Positions 8,416-15,186 of a DNA stretch of 16,525 nt are shown in pieces. The DNA is taken from NCBI GenBank assembly GCA_021787655.1, contig JAJYLM010000036.1, forward strand, positions 1 through 16,525, read 5' to 3'. Each line of letters opens with the position of its first letter. The first letter of the stretch is position 1. The position numbers were made by a program, and so were the translations under genes. The notes under the pieces are model-generated. The model had not been told where the DNA came from. It saw nothing but the letters and a program-made list of their open reading frames with translations, and searched no databases. The DNA is from a bacterium (GTDB lineage Bacteria > JAMCPX01).

Positions 8416-8460
8416 AGTGTTTTCAACCCTCCAAGGTATACAAAAATGTAAGGCCGGCTG

Positions 8461-9426
8461 TCAGGATTTTCGCTCGGCCACGTTCAGCGTGAATCTCCTC
8501 AGCTCTTCAAGCTCCAATGAGCGGGGCAGACCGTCCAGGAGCCGTAACGCCCTGGTTGCAAAATCTCCGGCCTTCTTCTTGGTATATTCAAATCCATGAT
8601 TCTTCTCTATAATGTCATGCACGTTCCGGAACAGATCTCCATCGCCTTCAGCGCTTTTCAGCGCGGCTTTGAGCACGGCCTTGTCTTTCCTGTCCGCATT
8701 CGAAAGCGCCACGATCATGGGCAGGGTAACCTTACCCTCCTTGAGATCGACCCCCTTGTCCTTGCCCGACATCTTTCCCGGTGATAAATAATCAATATTA
8801 TCATCAATGAGCTGAAAGGCAATACCGATCAGCAGTCCGTACTGCCTCAGCCTGGACTGCTCCAAGCGTGATGCCTTTCCCATGATCGGTCCGCTCTCAC
8901 ATGCAGCAGAAATGAGGTAAGCGGTTTTTTTCTTGATGATGGTATAGTAGTCCTGCTGCGACAATTTGGGATCCCTGCTCAACCGGAGCTGGACCAGTTC
9001 CCCCTCTGCCATGAGACCGAGGACCCGTATGAACAAGCCGAGTAATTCCTTGCTCCCGATGTCTGCGATGATGGAGGAAGAACTTGCAAGCAAAAAATCA
9101 CCCACCAGGATACTGCTCTTGTTACCCCATATATCGTTTGCGGACGGTGTTCCGCGCCGGTGTTTTGCATTATCAACGACGTCGTCGTGCAAAAGGGTCG
9201 CCGAGTGGTAGATCTCGATAGCTGCGGCGATCCTGGTATAGACGGATGCAGGGACACGGAATATCCGGGAACTCAGAATAACAAGGTACGGCCTGATTCT
9301 CTTCCCCCCGCTCGCAATCAGGTGCTGGCTTATCTCGGTGATGGCGGGTATGCTGTGCGTGGTAACCTTGCGTATGTAGCTGTCCACAGCATCAAGGTTA
9401 TGCGATAGTGAATCCTTTATGTCCAT
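8461..9426 (-). CDS. ispB: Long-chain trans-polyprenyl diphosphate synthase
   Basis: Condenses isopentenyl diphosphate units onto an allylic primer to give the side chain of respiratory quinones. The product has 321 residues, typical of the family. It shows GGKRIRP (40-46), the first aspartate-rich motif DDVVD (81-85) followed by RRG, and the second motif DDNID (208-212) followed by a DLKEGKVTLPMI segment. Ala76, five residues before the first motif, is small, as expected for enzymes making long chains; chain length cannot be fixed from sequence (octaprenyl and heptaprenyl are both possible). The ATG follows the stop of the DUF3467 gene by three bases and has no clear ribosome site, so coupled translation is likely. 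The symbol is given by family resemblance only. Confidence 0.92.
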   Translation of the reverse strand: MDIKDSLSHNLDAVDSYIRKVTTHSIPAITEISQHLIASGGKRIRPYLVILSSRIFRVPASVYTRIAAAIEIYHSATLLHDDVVDNAKHRRGTPSANDIWGNKSSILVGDFLLASSSSIIADIGSKELLGLFIRVLGLMAEGELVQLRLSRDPKLSQQDYYTIIKKKTAYLISAACESGPIMGKASRLEQSRLRQYGLLIGIAFQLIDDNIDYLSPGKMSGKDKGVDLKEGKVTLPMIVALSNADRKDKAVLKAALKSAEGDGDLFRNVHDIIEKNHGFEYTKKKAGDFATRALRLLDGLPRSLELEELRRFTLNVAERKS

Positions 9427-9429
9427 GAT

Positions 9430-9738
9430 CTACTGTAAAAATCCGATTTTTTGTACTGGCTGTTCCTGTGCCAGCTTTATCTCGCCGAATCTGTCCTCGT
9501 ACTTCTTCAGATTTTCCGCCAGCGCATTCATCAGGCGTTTCATGTGCACCGGGCTCGTCAGCACCCTGCTCCTGACCTTCCCCTGCGGGGCCTGCGGCTG
9601 GACATAAATAAAATCAAGGATAAATTCCGTTTCCGTATGATTGATCAGTGCAAGGTTGACGTACACCCCTTGCGCCGTCGCTTCATCAAGCTGTATCTGT
9701 ATCCCTGCATCCTTCTTGGGATCCTGGTTCTGCTGCAT
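9430..9738 (-). CDS. DUF3467 domain-containing protein
   Basis: Small cytoplasmic protein of 102 residues and unknown function. It matches the DUF3467 pattern as I recall it: QGVYVNLALINHTETEFILDF, a QPQAPQGKV loop, then SPVHMKRLMNALAENLKKYE. There is no signal peptide or membrane helix. The start is supported by GAGGAGG about ten bases before the ATG and by a possible promoter just upstream. It is the first gene of the block DUF3467 - polyprenyl synthase - gyrA - TPR lipoprotein and ends three bases before the synthase start. The tight join suggests a shared expression need, but the family gives no firm function. Confidence 0.86.
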   Translation of the reverse strand: MQQNQDPKKDAGIQIQLDEATAQGVYVNLALINHTETEFILDFIYVQPQAPQGKVRSRVLTSPVHMKRLMNALAENLKKYEDRFGEIKLAQEQPVQKIGFLQ

Positions 9739-9763
9739 ATATCAACAACCTCCTCTTATTTTC

Positions 9764-9769
9764 ATAATA
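9764..9769 (-). promoter_or_regulatory. Possible -10 element for the DUF3467 - ispB - gyrA block
   Basis: On the minus strand these bases read TATTAT, a five-of-six match to the sigma-70 -10 consensus. Transcription would start near 9757 and give a leader of about 20 bases that contains the GAGGAGG ribosome site. The -35 region is poor (TTGTTG at 16-base spacing), so this is a weak call supported mainly by position. Confidence 0.35.
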
Positions 9770-9812
9770 CATTCTACAGGCAAAGCAACAAAAAAGTTAG
9801 CCCTTTAATCCA

Positions 9813-9841
9813 TTGACAGCGGCGTCTGTTTGGAGCATGAT
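9813..9841 (+). promoter_or_regulatory. Sigma-70-type promoter for the 132-residue membrane protein
   Basis: A perfect -35 box TTGACA (9813-9818) is followed after exactly 17 bases by CATGAT (9836-9841), a four-of-six match to the -10 box. Transcription would begin near 9848 and leave a leader of about 88 bases before the ATG at 9936. The TTG of this -35 box is in frame with the downstream gene and could be mistaken for its start codon. Confidence 0.6.
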
Positions 9842-9889
9842 GGATCAAGATTTTACCCCCGGTGTCCGACGATCTGCGGTCAGGAAAAA

Positions 9890-9935
9890 GGGTTGCCTGT
9901 GGAAACCTGAACACAAAAAACCTCAAGGAGGGTTT
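9890..9935 (+). promoter_or_regulatory. Foldable mRNA leader around the ribosome site
   Basis: AAACCT occurs twice (9903-9908 and 9918-9923). The second copy can pair with GGGTTT (9930-9935), a six-base hairpin with one T-G pair that encloses the ribosome site just before the ATG. The first copy can pair either with GGGTT (9890-9894) or with the same GGGTTT. Mutually exclusive folds are therefore possible. The stems are short, so this may be chance. Confidence 0.3.
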
Positions 9936-10334
9936 ATGGTGATCGACGTCGCGGTATTTATGGTATTATGCCTTGCCGGCCAGCTCGTCATGGAAGCGGC
10001 AGCCTACAAATTCAAACTGTGGACCTACACCTCGAAAAAGAATTTCGTCATCCATATCGTGCTCGCTGTCATGCTCGTCTTCGGCGGGCTCTCGTACCTT
10101 GTCAGCGGCATGCACTGGTACCTGCGGTATCCCGCAGGCGTCCTCGTGGGCTTTCTGTACGAGTACAGCAATGCATCGGGCCTCGATATGTTCTATTTCC
10201 CGGACAATAAATTCCTCATCTTCAGGAGCAAGGCGTCGGTGCTGACCGTCATATCCCTCATGTGGGGTCTGTATCCGCTCATCGTTCCTATCGTCTACCG
10301 TCATCTTGCCCCGCTGATCATGAAGGCCGGATAA
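9936..10334 (+). CDS. Small integral membrane protein of unknown function
   Basis: I do not recognise this family. The ATG at 9936 (132 residues) is chosen because AGGAGG lies at 9926-9931; a GTG one codon later would have better spacing. The open frame continues upstream, but that part is low-quality sequence overlapping a promoter. About four hydrophobic segments are visible: residues 2-24, 37-58, 66-90 and 101-125. Between helices 1 and 2 is a short basic, aromatic stretch (YKFKLWTYTSKKN), and helix 3 runs into YEYSNASGLDMFYFPDNKF. There is no signal peptide cut site or known catalytic motif. It is a single-gene unit, divergent from the DUF3467 block and convergent with the Ppx/GppA gene, 13 bases from that gene's stop. 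Confidence 0.75.
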   Translation: MVIDVAVFMVLCLAGQLVMEAAAYKFKLWTYTSKKNFVIHIVLAVMLVFGGLSYLVSGMHWYLRYPAGVLVGFLYEYSNASGLDMFYFPDNKFLIFRSKASVLTVISLMWGLYPLIVPIVYRHLAPLIMKAG

Positions 10335-10341
10335 GACAGCC

Positions 10342-10355
10342 CGCGCGTCAGCGCG
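10342..10355. terminator. Weak GC hairpin between converging stop codons
   Basis: CGCGC (10342-10346) pairs with GCGCG (10351-10355) around GTCA. The hairpin spans the stop codon of the minus-strand Ppx/GppA gene and begins eight bases after the stop of the plus-strand membrane protein. No U tract follows on either strand, so it may slow polymerases from both sides rather than be a classic terminator. Confidence 0.25.
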
Positions 10356-11238
10356 AGAACAGGTCTATCATCAGACCGTGGAGGAGTCCTTTTTGGGAAA
10401 CGTAACAGCGCTGCAGGGACGTTACGTCCATGATCTTCATCAGTATCATCAGGCCGGGCAGAAGGATGTCTGCCTTGTCAGGCTCAAGTCCGGTGAACGT
10501 CTTGATCTCCGGCACCGTCAGGCTCGAGAGCCTGGTGTACAGCGATTCGAGATCCTGCATCATCAGTCCGTCCTTCGGTTTGACCGTATTGTAAATTGTC
10601 CCTATATTCCCGGGCACGCCAACCTGCATCTGCGGTTTCAACTCCCGGACCTGGTTCAGTGCCCCTGCAAAGTCATGATCGATGGCTTTCTGTATCCCGG
10701 CAAGCTCATCGGGAAACGGAGGGTCGTGGTGGAAAAACCATTCCTTCAGACGGACGGCACCGCTTTCTATTGATACCGCAAACTCGATGGTGTCCGCATT
10801 GCCGACCGACAATTCGGTGCTGCCTCCGCCGATATCTATCACAAATGCCCGTTTTCCTCCGGTATCGATGCCGTTGACAGCGCCGGTATGGATAAGACGC
10901 GCCTCCTCGCTCCCGGATATGATCTCAATGGAGAATCCTGTCCGCTTCCGGACGAGATCCACAAAATAATCTGCGTTCTTTGCAGTTCTCAGAACGCTTG
11001 TGGAAATCAGCCGCAGGGCATCGACCTTGAATGTCCGGAGCGCTGCCTGGATGTCGGCAAGTGCCTGCAGGGTCCTGTCCACAGGCTGCTGCTGCAGCAT
11101 ACCGTCCGCAAACATACCCTCGCTGAGCCTGTTCGGAAACCGGACGTAGTGCAGCAGATCGTACCTGCCAGCCTGCCCCTGTCCGACCGCAAGCCTCATG
11201 GCATTCGTTCCCAGATCGACAACGGCGACCTGCTTCAT
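10348..11238 (-). CDS. Ppx/GppA-family phosphatase (exopolyphosphatase-like), short form
   Basis: Member of the ASKHA-fold family that hydrolyses polyphosphate and/or pppGpp. The sequence shows the phosphate-1 motif VVDLGTNAMRL (6-16), GSEEARLIHTGA (109-120) with the likely catalytic Glu at 111 or 112, and the phosphate-2 motif VIDIGGGSTELSVG (133-146). At 296 residues it contains only the two-lobe Ppx/GppA core and lacks the C-terminal HD-like domain of E. coli Ppx and GppA. I chose the ATG at 11238 because family members begin just before the VxDLGTN motif. A GTG at 11271 has a fair ribosome site (GAGGG overlapping the upstream stop codon) and would add 11 residues. Substrate cannot be told from sequence. 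It follows the SRPBCC gene closely and is probably cotranscribed with it. Confidence 0.9.
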   Translation of the reverse strand: MKQVAVVDLGTNAMRLAVGQGQAGRYDLLHYVRFPNRLSEGMFADGMLQQQPVDRTLQALADIQAALRTFKVDALRLISTSVLRTAKNADYFVDLVRKRTGFSIEIISGSEEARLIHTGAVNGIDTGGKRAFVIDIGGGSTELSVGNADTIEFAVSIESGAVRLKEWFFHHDPPFPDELAGIQKAIDHDFAGALNQVRELKPQMQVGVPGNIGTIYNTVKPKDGLMMQDLESLYTRLSSLTVPEIKTFTGLEPDKADILLPGLMILMKIMDVTSLQRCYVSQKGLLHGLMIDLFSR

Positions 11239-11278
11239 GGTACGTTCCCGCCCTGTGGGAAAGCCCCGCACTGTCCCT

Positions 11279-11962
11279 CTATTTGTTCTTCCTGAAGGTA
11301 CCGCCCGAGTCTATCCATTTTTTTACATTGCCGAGGGCTGTCGGAAGGTCTTTTCTGGTCAGCGCATCCTCGATAAATTCCGGGACCAGCATCCCGATAT
11401 CAACCCTGCTGCCGTACCGTGCAAGGGTGTGTGTATCATCAACCTTATACAGATGGTAATATCCGTACAGCTCCTTGAGATCGTTCTTATAATTGGGGTC
11501 AAGGTGCCATGATAACCGGTACGCCTTGTTGTCGAACGAGTGGTCCACACGGTACCTGATATTGAAAAACATGATCTTGAGTAAAAACTGGGTAATGTTT
11601 CCGTCGTCGTTTCCCTGGACGATTGTCGCCTCCCTCAGGTGGGGAAGGTATTCTTTCTGACGGTCTGTCTGCTTCAGCATGCTCCACACCTTATCAATCG
11701 GCTGATCAAACAGAAGCGATGCCAGGATCAGGGACTTCTTATCCTTGCCTTCGCCTGAATCCTGCTTGAGAACAACGATCTTGCCAGCCTCGAGATTGGC
11801 AATATCGGTAACGCTGAGACCTTCGAGTGCCTTGGCCGGTAACGGAGGAGAAGAAAGTTTTACAAACTCGTCACCCCTGGCGGTGAGAGTAAACAGGGAC
11901 AGCACGATCATCGTAAGAAAAGCAACTACACTGCCGTACAGAACGTTTTTTAAACTCCGCAT
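11279..11962 (-). CDS. Exported SRPBCC/START-like domain protein
   Basis: Predicted secreted or periplasmic protein of 227 residues with a hydrophobic-ligand-binding fold; its ligand is unknown. Residues 1-30 form a signal sequence or membrane anchor (basic start, long hydrophobic stretch, possible cut near TARG). The rest resembles START/polyketide-cyclase-type SRPBCC domains: LFDQPIDKVWSMLKQTDR, EYLPHLREATIV, the strands FFNIRYRVDHSF and AYRLSWHLD, then TLARYGSRVDIGMLVPEF and a C-terminal helix. The start is supported by AGGAGG upstream of the ATG. The gene leads a two-gene unit with the Ppx/GppA phosphatase, its stop codon being part of the sequence just before that gene's alternative GTG start. 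Assignment rests on fold-level resemblance, so I rate it moderate. Confidence 0.78.
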   Translation of the reverse strand: MRSLKNVLYGSVVAFLTMIVLSLFTLTARGDEFVKLSSPPLPAKALEGLSVTDIANLEAGKIVVLKQDSGEGKDKKSLILASLLFDQPIDKVWSMLKQTDRQKEYLPHLREATIVQGNDDGNITQFLLKIMFFNIRYRVDHSFDNKAYRLSWHLDPNYKNDLKELYGYYHLYKVDDTHTLARYGSRVDIGMLVPEFIEDALTRKDLPTALGNVKKWIDSGGTFRKNK

Positions 11963-12046
11963 GCTTTTTTCCTCCTGTGGATTCGAACAGTTATCGATCT
12001 GTCTACACTATTTTTTACCCGATGTCACCTAATAATAACCGCTTTC

Positions 12047-12076
12047 TTGACTGATACCCGGTAAGTCCGCTACAAG
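12047..12076 (+). promoter_or_regulatory. Probable promoter of the substrate-binding lipoprotein gene
   Basis: TTGACT (12047-12052, five of six) and TACAAG (12071-12076, four of six) are separated by 18 bases. Transcription would begin near 12083, just before the ribosome site GGAGG at 12086-12090, leaving a very short leader. The same 135-base gap must also hold a promoter for the divergent SRPBCC gene, where I see only a weak GTGACA-like box. Confidence 0.42.
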
Positions 12077-12097
12077 GTTAGCATCGGAGGCAGGAAC

Positions 12098-13189
12098 ATG
12101 AAAAAATACGCGTGGATTGTTGTCGTTATTGCCCTGCTGCCGTCATGCACCCACAAAGCAAACATGGTACGCATCGGTGTCGCAGGCCCGATGACCGGAG
12201 ATCAGTCTGTTTTTGGAAGGGATGAGCGGCGCGGCGTGGAACTGGCTGTCCAGGAATGGAATGCACAAGGCGGTGTGCTCGGAAAGAAAATCGGGCTCAT
12301 CGTCGAAGATGATCAGCACGACCCGAGACAGGCTGTTGCGGTTGCAAACAGGCTCGTGACGGACGGTGTTGCCGGTGTCATCGGCCACTTCAACAGTAAT
12401 TGCTCCATCCCGGCCTCAGCGGTCTATCACAGGGCCGGCATCCCCATGATATCCCATGGATCCACCAATCCCCAGCTCACCGAACAGGGCTTCAGCGATG
12501 TATTCCGTGTGTGCGGCAGGGATGACCAGCAGTCACGCATCGCTGCCAATTTCGTGTGTAAAAAACTCAAGCTCTCGCGCATAGCGATCATCCAGGACAA
12601 GACCACCTACGGCCAGGGCCTTGCCGACGAGTTCAGGAAATGGCTGAGCAACTCCTGCAAGGTCGTCTACTACGGCGCCATCATCCAGGGAGACAAGGAT
12701 TTCAGGGCTGTCCTTACCAACGTCAAGGCGCAGCACCCTGACCTGATCTATTTCGGCGGCGTCTATCCGGAAGGGGGACTGCTCGTCAGGCAGGCACGCC
12801 AGCTCGGCATCCACAGCCTGTTCATGGGTGGTGACGGTATCATGGGCCCTGAGTTCATCGCCATTGCGGGCACTGCGGCAGAGGGCACGTATGCGACCTT
12901 CGGTCCCGATATAACCACGGTTCCGTCTGCACAGCAGTTCATTCAGAACTACACGAAATTGTACGGTGCTCCCGGGCCGTACTCGGTTTACGCCTATGCG
13001 GCAGCCAATGTCCTGCTCTCGGCGATCAAGGGGGCTGGTTCGACGGCTCCATCCGCCGTCGTGCAGTATATCCACACGCACAGTTTCGATACGGCACTCG
13101 GAACCATCAGCTTTGACAGCGAAGGAGACGTCGTTCACAGCCCGTACGTGATATGGCAGGTCAGCAACGAAAAATTTGTCCAGCGCTGA
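12098..13189 (+). CDS. Liv-type (branched-chain amino acid) ABC transporter substrate-binding lipoprotein
   Basis: Periplasmic binding protein of the Leu/Ile/Val-binding (peripla_BP_6) family, 363 residues. It has a lipoprotein signal: MKKY, a hydrophobic core and the lipobox LPSC with Cys17 as the lipid-bearing residue. The mature protein shows the family's landmarks: VRIGVAGPMTGDQSVFG at the start of lobe 1, GVELAVQEWNAQGGVLGKKI, a VIGHFNSNCSIPAS segment, then DKTTYGQGLADEF in the hinge region and DLIYFGGVYPEGGLLVRQA in lobe 2. GGAGG seven bases before the ATG fixes the start. No permease (livH, livM) or ATPase (livG, livF) genes adjoin it; it stands alone between a divergent and a convergent gene. 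The ligand may be an amino acid or another small polar molecule. Confidence 0.93.
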   Translation: MKKYAWIVVVIALLPSCTHKANMVRIGVAGPMTGDQSVFGRDERRGVELAVQEWNAQGGVLGKKIGLIVEDDQHDPRQAVAVANRLVTDGVAGVIGHFNSNCSIPASAVYHRAGIPMISHGSTNPQLTEQGFSDVFRVCGRDDQQSRIAANFVCKKLKLSRIAIIQDKTTYGQGLADEFRKWLSNSCKVVYYGAIIQGDKDFRAVLTNVKAQHPDLIYFGGVYPEGGLLVRQARQLGIHSLFMGGDGIMGPEFIAIAGTAAEGTYATFGPDITTVPSAQQFIQNYTKLYGAPGPYSVYAYAAANVLLSAIKGAGSTAPSAVVQYIHTHSFDTALGTISFDSEGDVVHSPYVIWQVSNEKFVQR

Positions 13190-13242
13190 TATCCGGCCGT
13201 GAGAACCGGCATAAGGGAACATCCCGAACACGGCGTCTGCGT

Positions 13243-14250
13243 TCAATGCTTCGGTGACGTCAGTTTCTCGAATTTCTCTATGGCTTCCGGATGCCCGACG
13301 GCGATCAGGATGTCATTCTTGTTCAGGAGGAAATGCGGAGAAGGGTTATAAATGAATTCTCCGTGGGGCTTTCTGACTGCAATGATCGTTATGTCATGGA
13401 GCTGGCGGATCTTGGCCTGTTCGACAGTCTGACCGTGGAGTTCGGAACCGTCCTGGATCATGAGCTCTTCTATCTTGAGCTCGAAGTTCGTCTCTGCAGT
13501 GGCGAACTCCATGAAATCGATGACATTTGGTTTAATGACACTCTGTGCGATCTTCTCGCCGCCGATAATGTAGGGAGAGATGACCCTGTTGGCACCCGCC
13601 TTGTAGAGTTTCGAGATGGAACTGCTTTCGCCCGCCCTCGAGATGATATACAGGGACGGATTCAAATCGCGGGCCGTCAGAACGGTGTAGACGTTGTCAG
13701 AATCGTTCGCCATCGCTGCAATGAGCCCCCGCGCCCTCTCGATGCCCGCTTTCTTCAGGATGTTCTCATCCGTACCGTCGCCGGGGAGAAACAGGCAATC
13801 AAGCGTTTCCGTCAGGTTCGCGATGTTCAAATCCTTGTCGATTGCGATAAAGGGAATATTGCCGGCCTTTAATTTTGTCGCAACGATTGAGCCAATCCTG
13901 CCCATGCCGCACAGAATGTAGTGATTGTTCAGATGTTCTATTGTTTTTGTCACCCTCAACCTCCCGATGGATCTTTGCAATTCGCCTTCGATGATCGCCC
14001 TGAACAGGCCGCCCGCACTGTACGTTACGAAGCCGATGCCGATGACGATCATAAAGACGGCAAACAGCTCGCCGCGTGCATCGAGCTGCCGCGCCCCGCC
14101 GCTGTAACCGACGGTACTCAGGATAACGATGGTCGTGTAGAGCGCTTCAATAAAGCTGAACTTCTCGAGGACCATGAAGCCGGTAATACCGGTCGCCAGA
14201 ATTGTGATGAGAATCAGGGCATACCGGTATATTTTATCTGGCACACTCAT
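13243..14250 (-). CDS. Two-helix potassium channel with RCK/TrkA-N and TrkA-C domains
   Basis: Inner-membrane potassium channel or related ion channel of 335 residues. Two membrane helices (about 9-28 and 62-83) flank a pore loop whose filter reads TVGYSG (residues 46-51, bases 14098-14115), not the usual TVGYGD. A cytoplasmic RCK/TrkA-N Rossmann domain follows, with GMGRIG (115-120) and an acidic residue after the second strand (AIDKD), as expected for NAD(H) or nucleotide binding. A TrkA-C domain fills the C-terminus (ELMIQDGSELHGQTV, then NDILIAVGHPEAIEKFEKL). Its ATG overlaps the ilvE stop as ATGA, so translation is probably coupled to ilvE. Gating ligand and ion selectivity are unknown; the altered filter leaves room for weaker selectivity. 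Confidence 0.9.
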   Translation of the reverse strand: MSVPDKIYRYALILITILATGITGFMVLEKFSFIEALYTTIVILSTVGYSGGARQLDARGELFAVFMIVIGIGFVTYSAGGLFRAIIEGELQRSIGRLRVTKTIEHLNNHYILCGMGRIGSIVATKLKAGNIPFIAIDKDLNIANLTETLDCLFLPGDGTDENILKKAGIERARGLIAAMANDSDNVYTVLTARDLNPSLYIISRAGESSSISKLYKAGANRVISPYIIGGEKIAQSVIKPNVIDFMEFATAETNFELKIEELMIQDGSELHGQTVEQAKIRQLHDITIIAVRKPHGEFIYNPSPHFLLNKNDILIAVGHPEAIEKFEKLTSPKH

Positions 14251-15170
14251 ACTTTATACGAGAACAGCCAGTCCTTGTGTTTCTTGTCTTTTCCTTTGAC
14301 ACTATCAAAGAATTTTTTTTGGATGCGGAGCGTGATTGGCTCGGGTTTCCCTGCACCGATCGTGCGGTTGTCGACTTCGCGGATGGGTGTGATCTCCGCA
14401 GCCGTGCCGCTGAGAAACGCCCCGTCGGCTATATACAGCTCATCCCGCGTAAAACGCGTCTCCTCGACCGGAATACCGCTCTCCTTTGCAAGCTGCAGAA
14501 TGGTCGCCCGCGTTATGCCCGGCAGAATGGAGGTCAGGGGCGGGGTCTTGAGGACGCCGTCCTTGACGATGAACACGTTCTCCCCGCTGCCCTCTGCAAC
14601 ATACCCCTCTTCATCGAGGAGGATGGTCTCGTCATACCCTGCAAGCTTGGATTCCCGCTTGGCGAGGATTGAATTCACGTACGCACCGCTGATCTTTGCT
14701 TTGCTCATCGATGCATTGACATTGTACCGCACGAACGACGATATCTTTATCCTGATCCCGTTCTTCAGACCGTCTTCCCCGAGGTAGGCACCCCACGGCC
14801 ACGCCGCAATCACGATATGGACCGGGTTGTTCTCCACGTAAAGTCCCATGTCTCCGTACCCTAAAAAGGATATAGGACGTATATAGCCTGCCGTGAGCCT
14901 GTTTTTCCGGAGCGTCTCGAGGATAGCGTTGGAGATCTCCTGTTTTGTGTACGGATAATCCATGAGCATGATGTGGGCGGAATCAAAAAACCTGTCCACA
15001 TGTTTGTCCAGCCTGAATACCGCGGACTGCCCGCTCTCCGTCACATACGCCCGTATGCCCTCGAATGCGGCAACACCGTAGTGAAGCGAGTGTGTCAGGA
15101 CATGCACCTTGGCATCGTCCCACGGTATCAATTTTCCGTCCATCCATATGTACTCAGTCTTCTGAATCAT
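14247..15170 (-). CDS. ilvE: Branched-chain amino acid aminotransferase (class IV)
   Basis: PLP enzyme for the last step of valine, leucine and isoleucine synthesis and the first step of their breakdown. The product has 307 residues from the ATG at 15170, supported by GGAGG nine bases upstream; the open frame runs further upstream, but that part is out-of-frame sequence of the preceding gene. Landmarks are WMDGKLIPWDDAKVHVLTHSLHYG near the N-terminus in shortened form (IWMDG, HSLHYGVAAFEGIRAY), the likely PLP lysine Lys159 in SKAKISGAY, and the cofactor phosphate-binding EGSGENVF (193-200). LPGITRATI and FLSGTAAEITPI follow. The AFEGIRAY stretch and overall length favour IlvE over D-amino-acid aminotransferase or PabC. 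It starts 16 bases after the J-domain gene and overlaps the channel gene by four bases. Confidence 0.94.
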   Translation of the reverse strand: MIQKTEYIWMDGKLIPWDDAKVHVLTHSLHYGVAAFEGIRAYVTESGQSAVFRLDKHVDRFFDSAHIMLMDYPYTKQEISNAILETLRKNRLTAGYIRPISFLGYGDMGLYVENNPVHIVIAAWPWGAYLGEDGLKNGIRIKISSFVRYNVNASMSKAKISGAYVNSILAKRESKLAGYDETILLDEEGYVAEGSGENVFIVKDGVLKTPPLTSILPGITRATILQLAKESGIPVEETRFTRDELYIADGAFLSGTAAEITPIREVDNRTIGAGKPEPITLRIQKKFFDSVKGKDKKHKDWLFSYKV

Positions 15171-15186
15171 GCTCCCGTACCTCCGA

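Larger units (their letters stand above)
9739..9935. other. Divergent intergenic region (197 bases), the largest gene-free stretch
   Basis: Separates the minus-strand DUF3467 block from the plus-strand membrane protein gene. It holds a possible minus-strand -10 box (9764-9769), a good plus-strand promoter (9813-9841) and a leader with short foldable repeats (9890-9935). I see no tRNA, no long inverted repeat and no credible small gene here. Confidence 0.7.

Noticed and set aside
8718..8727. GGGCAGGG, a match to the E. coli FtsK-orienting sequence
   Set aside because: An eight-base motif with one free position is expected by chance in a window of this size, and this species' FtsK need not read the E. 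coli sequence.
9813..9935. 41-codon upstream extension of the small membrane protein
   Set aside because: The TTG is the start of a -35 box, and a strong ribosome site directly precedes the ATG at 9936.
13190..13242. Terminator between the binding-protein gene and the channel gene
   Set aside because: Only four-base stems (such as GCCG with CGGC) without a U tract are visible, which is too weak to call.
13921..14787. 288-codon plus-strand open frame opposite the channel gene and ilvE
   Set aside because: It is antisense to two strongly supported genes and has no protein-like motifs.
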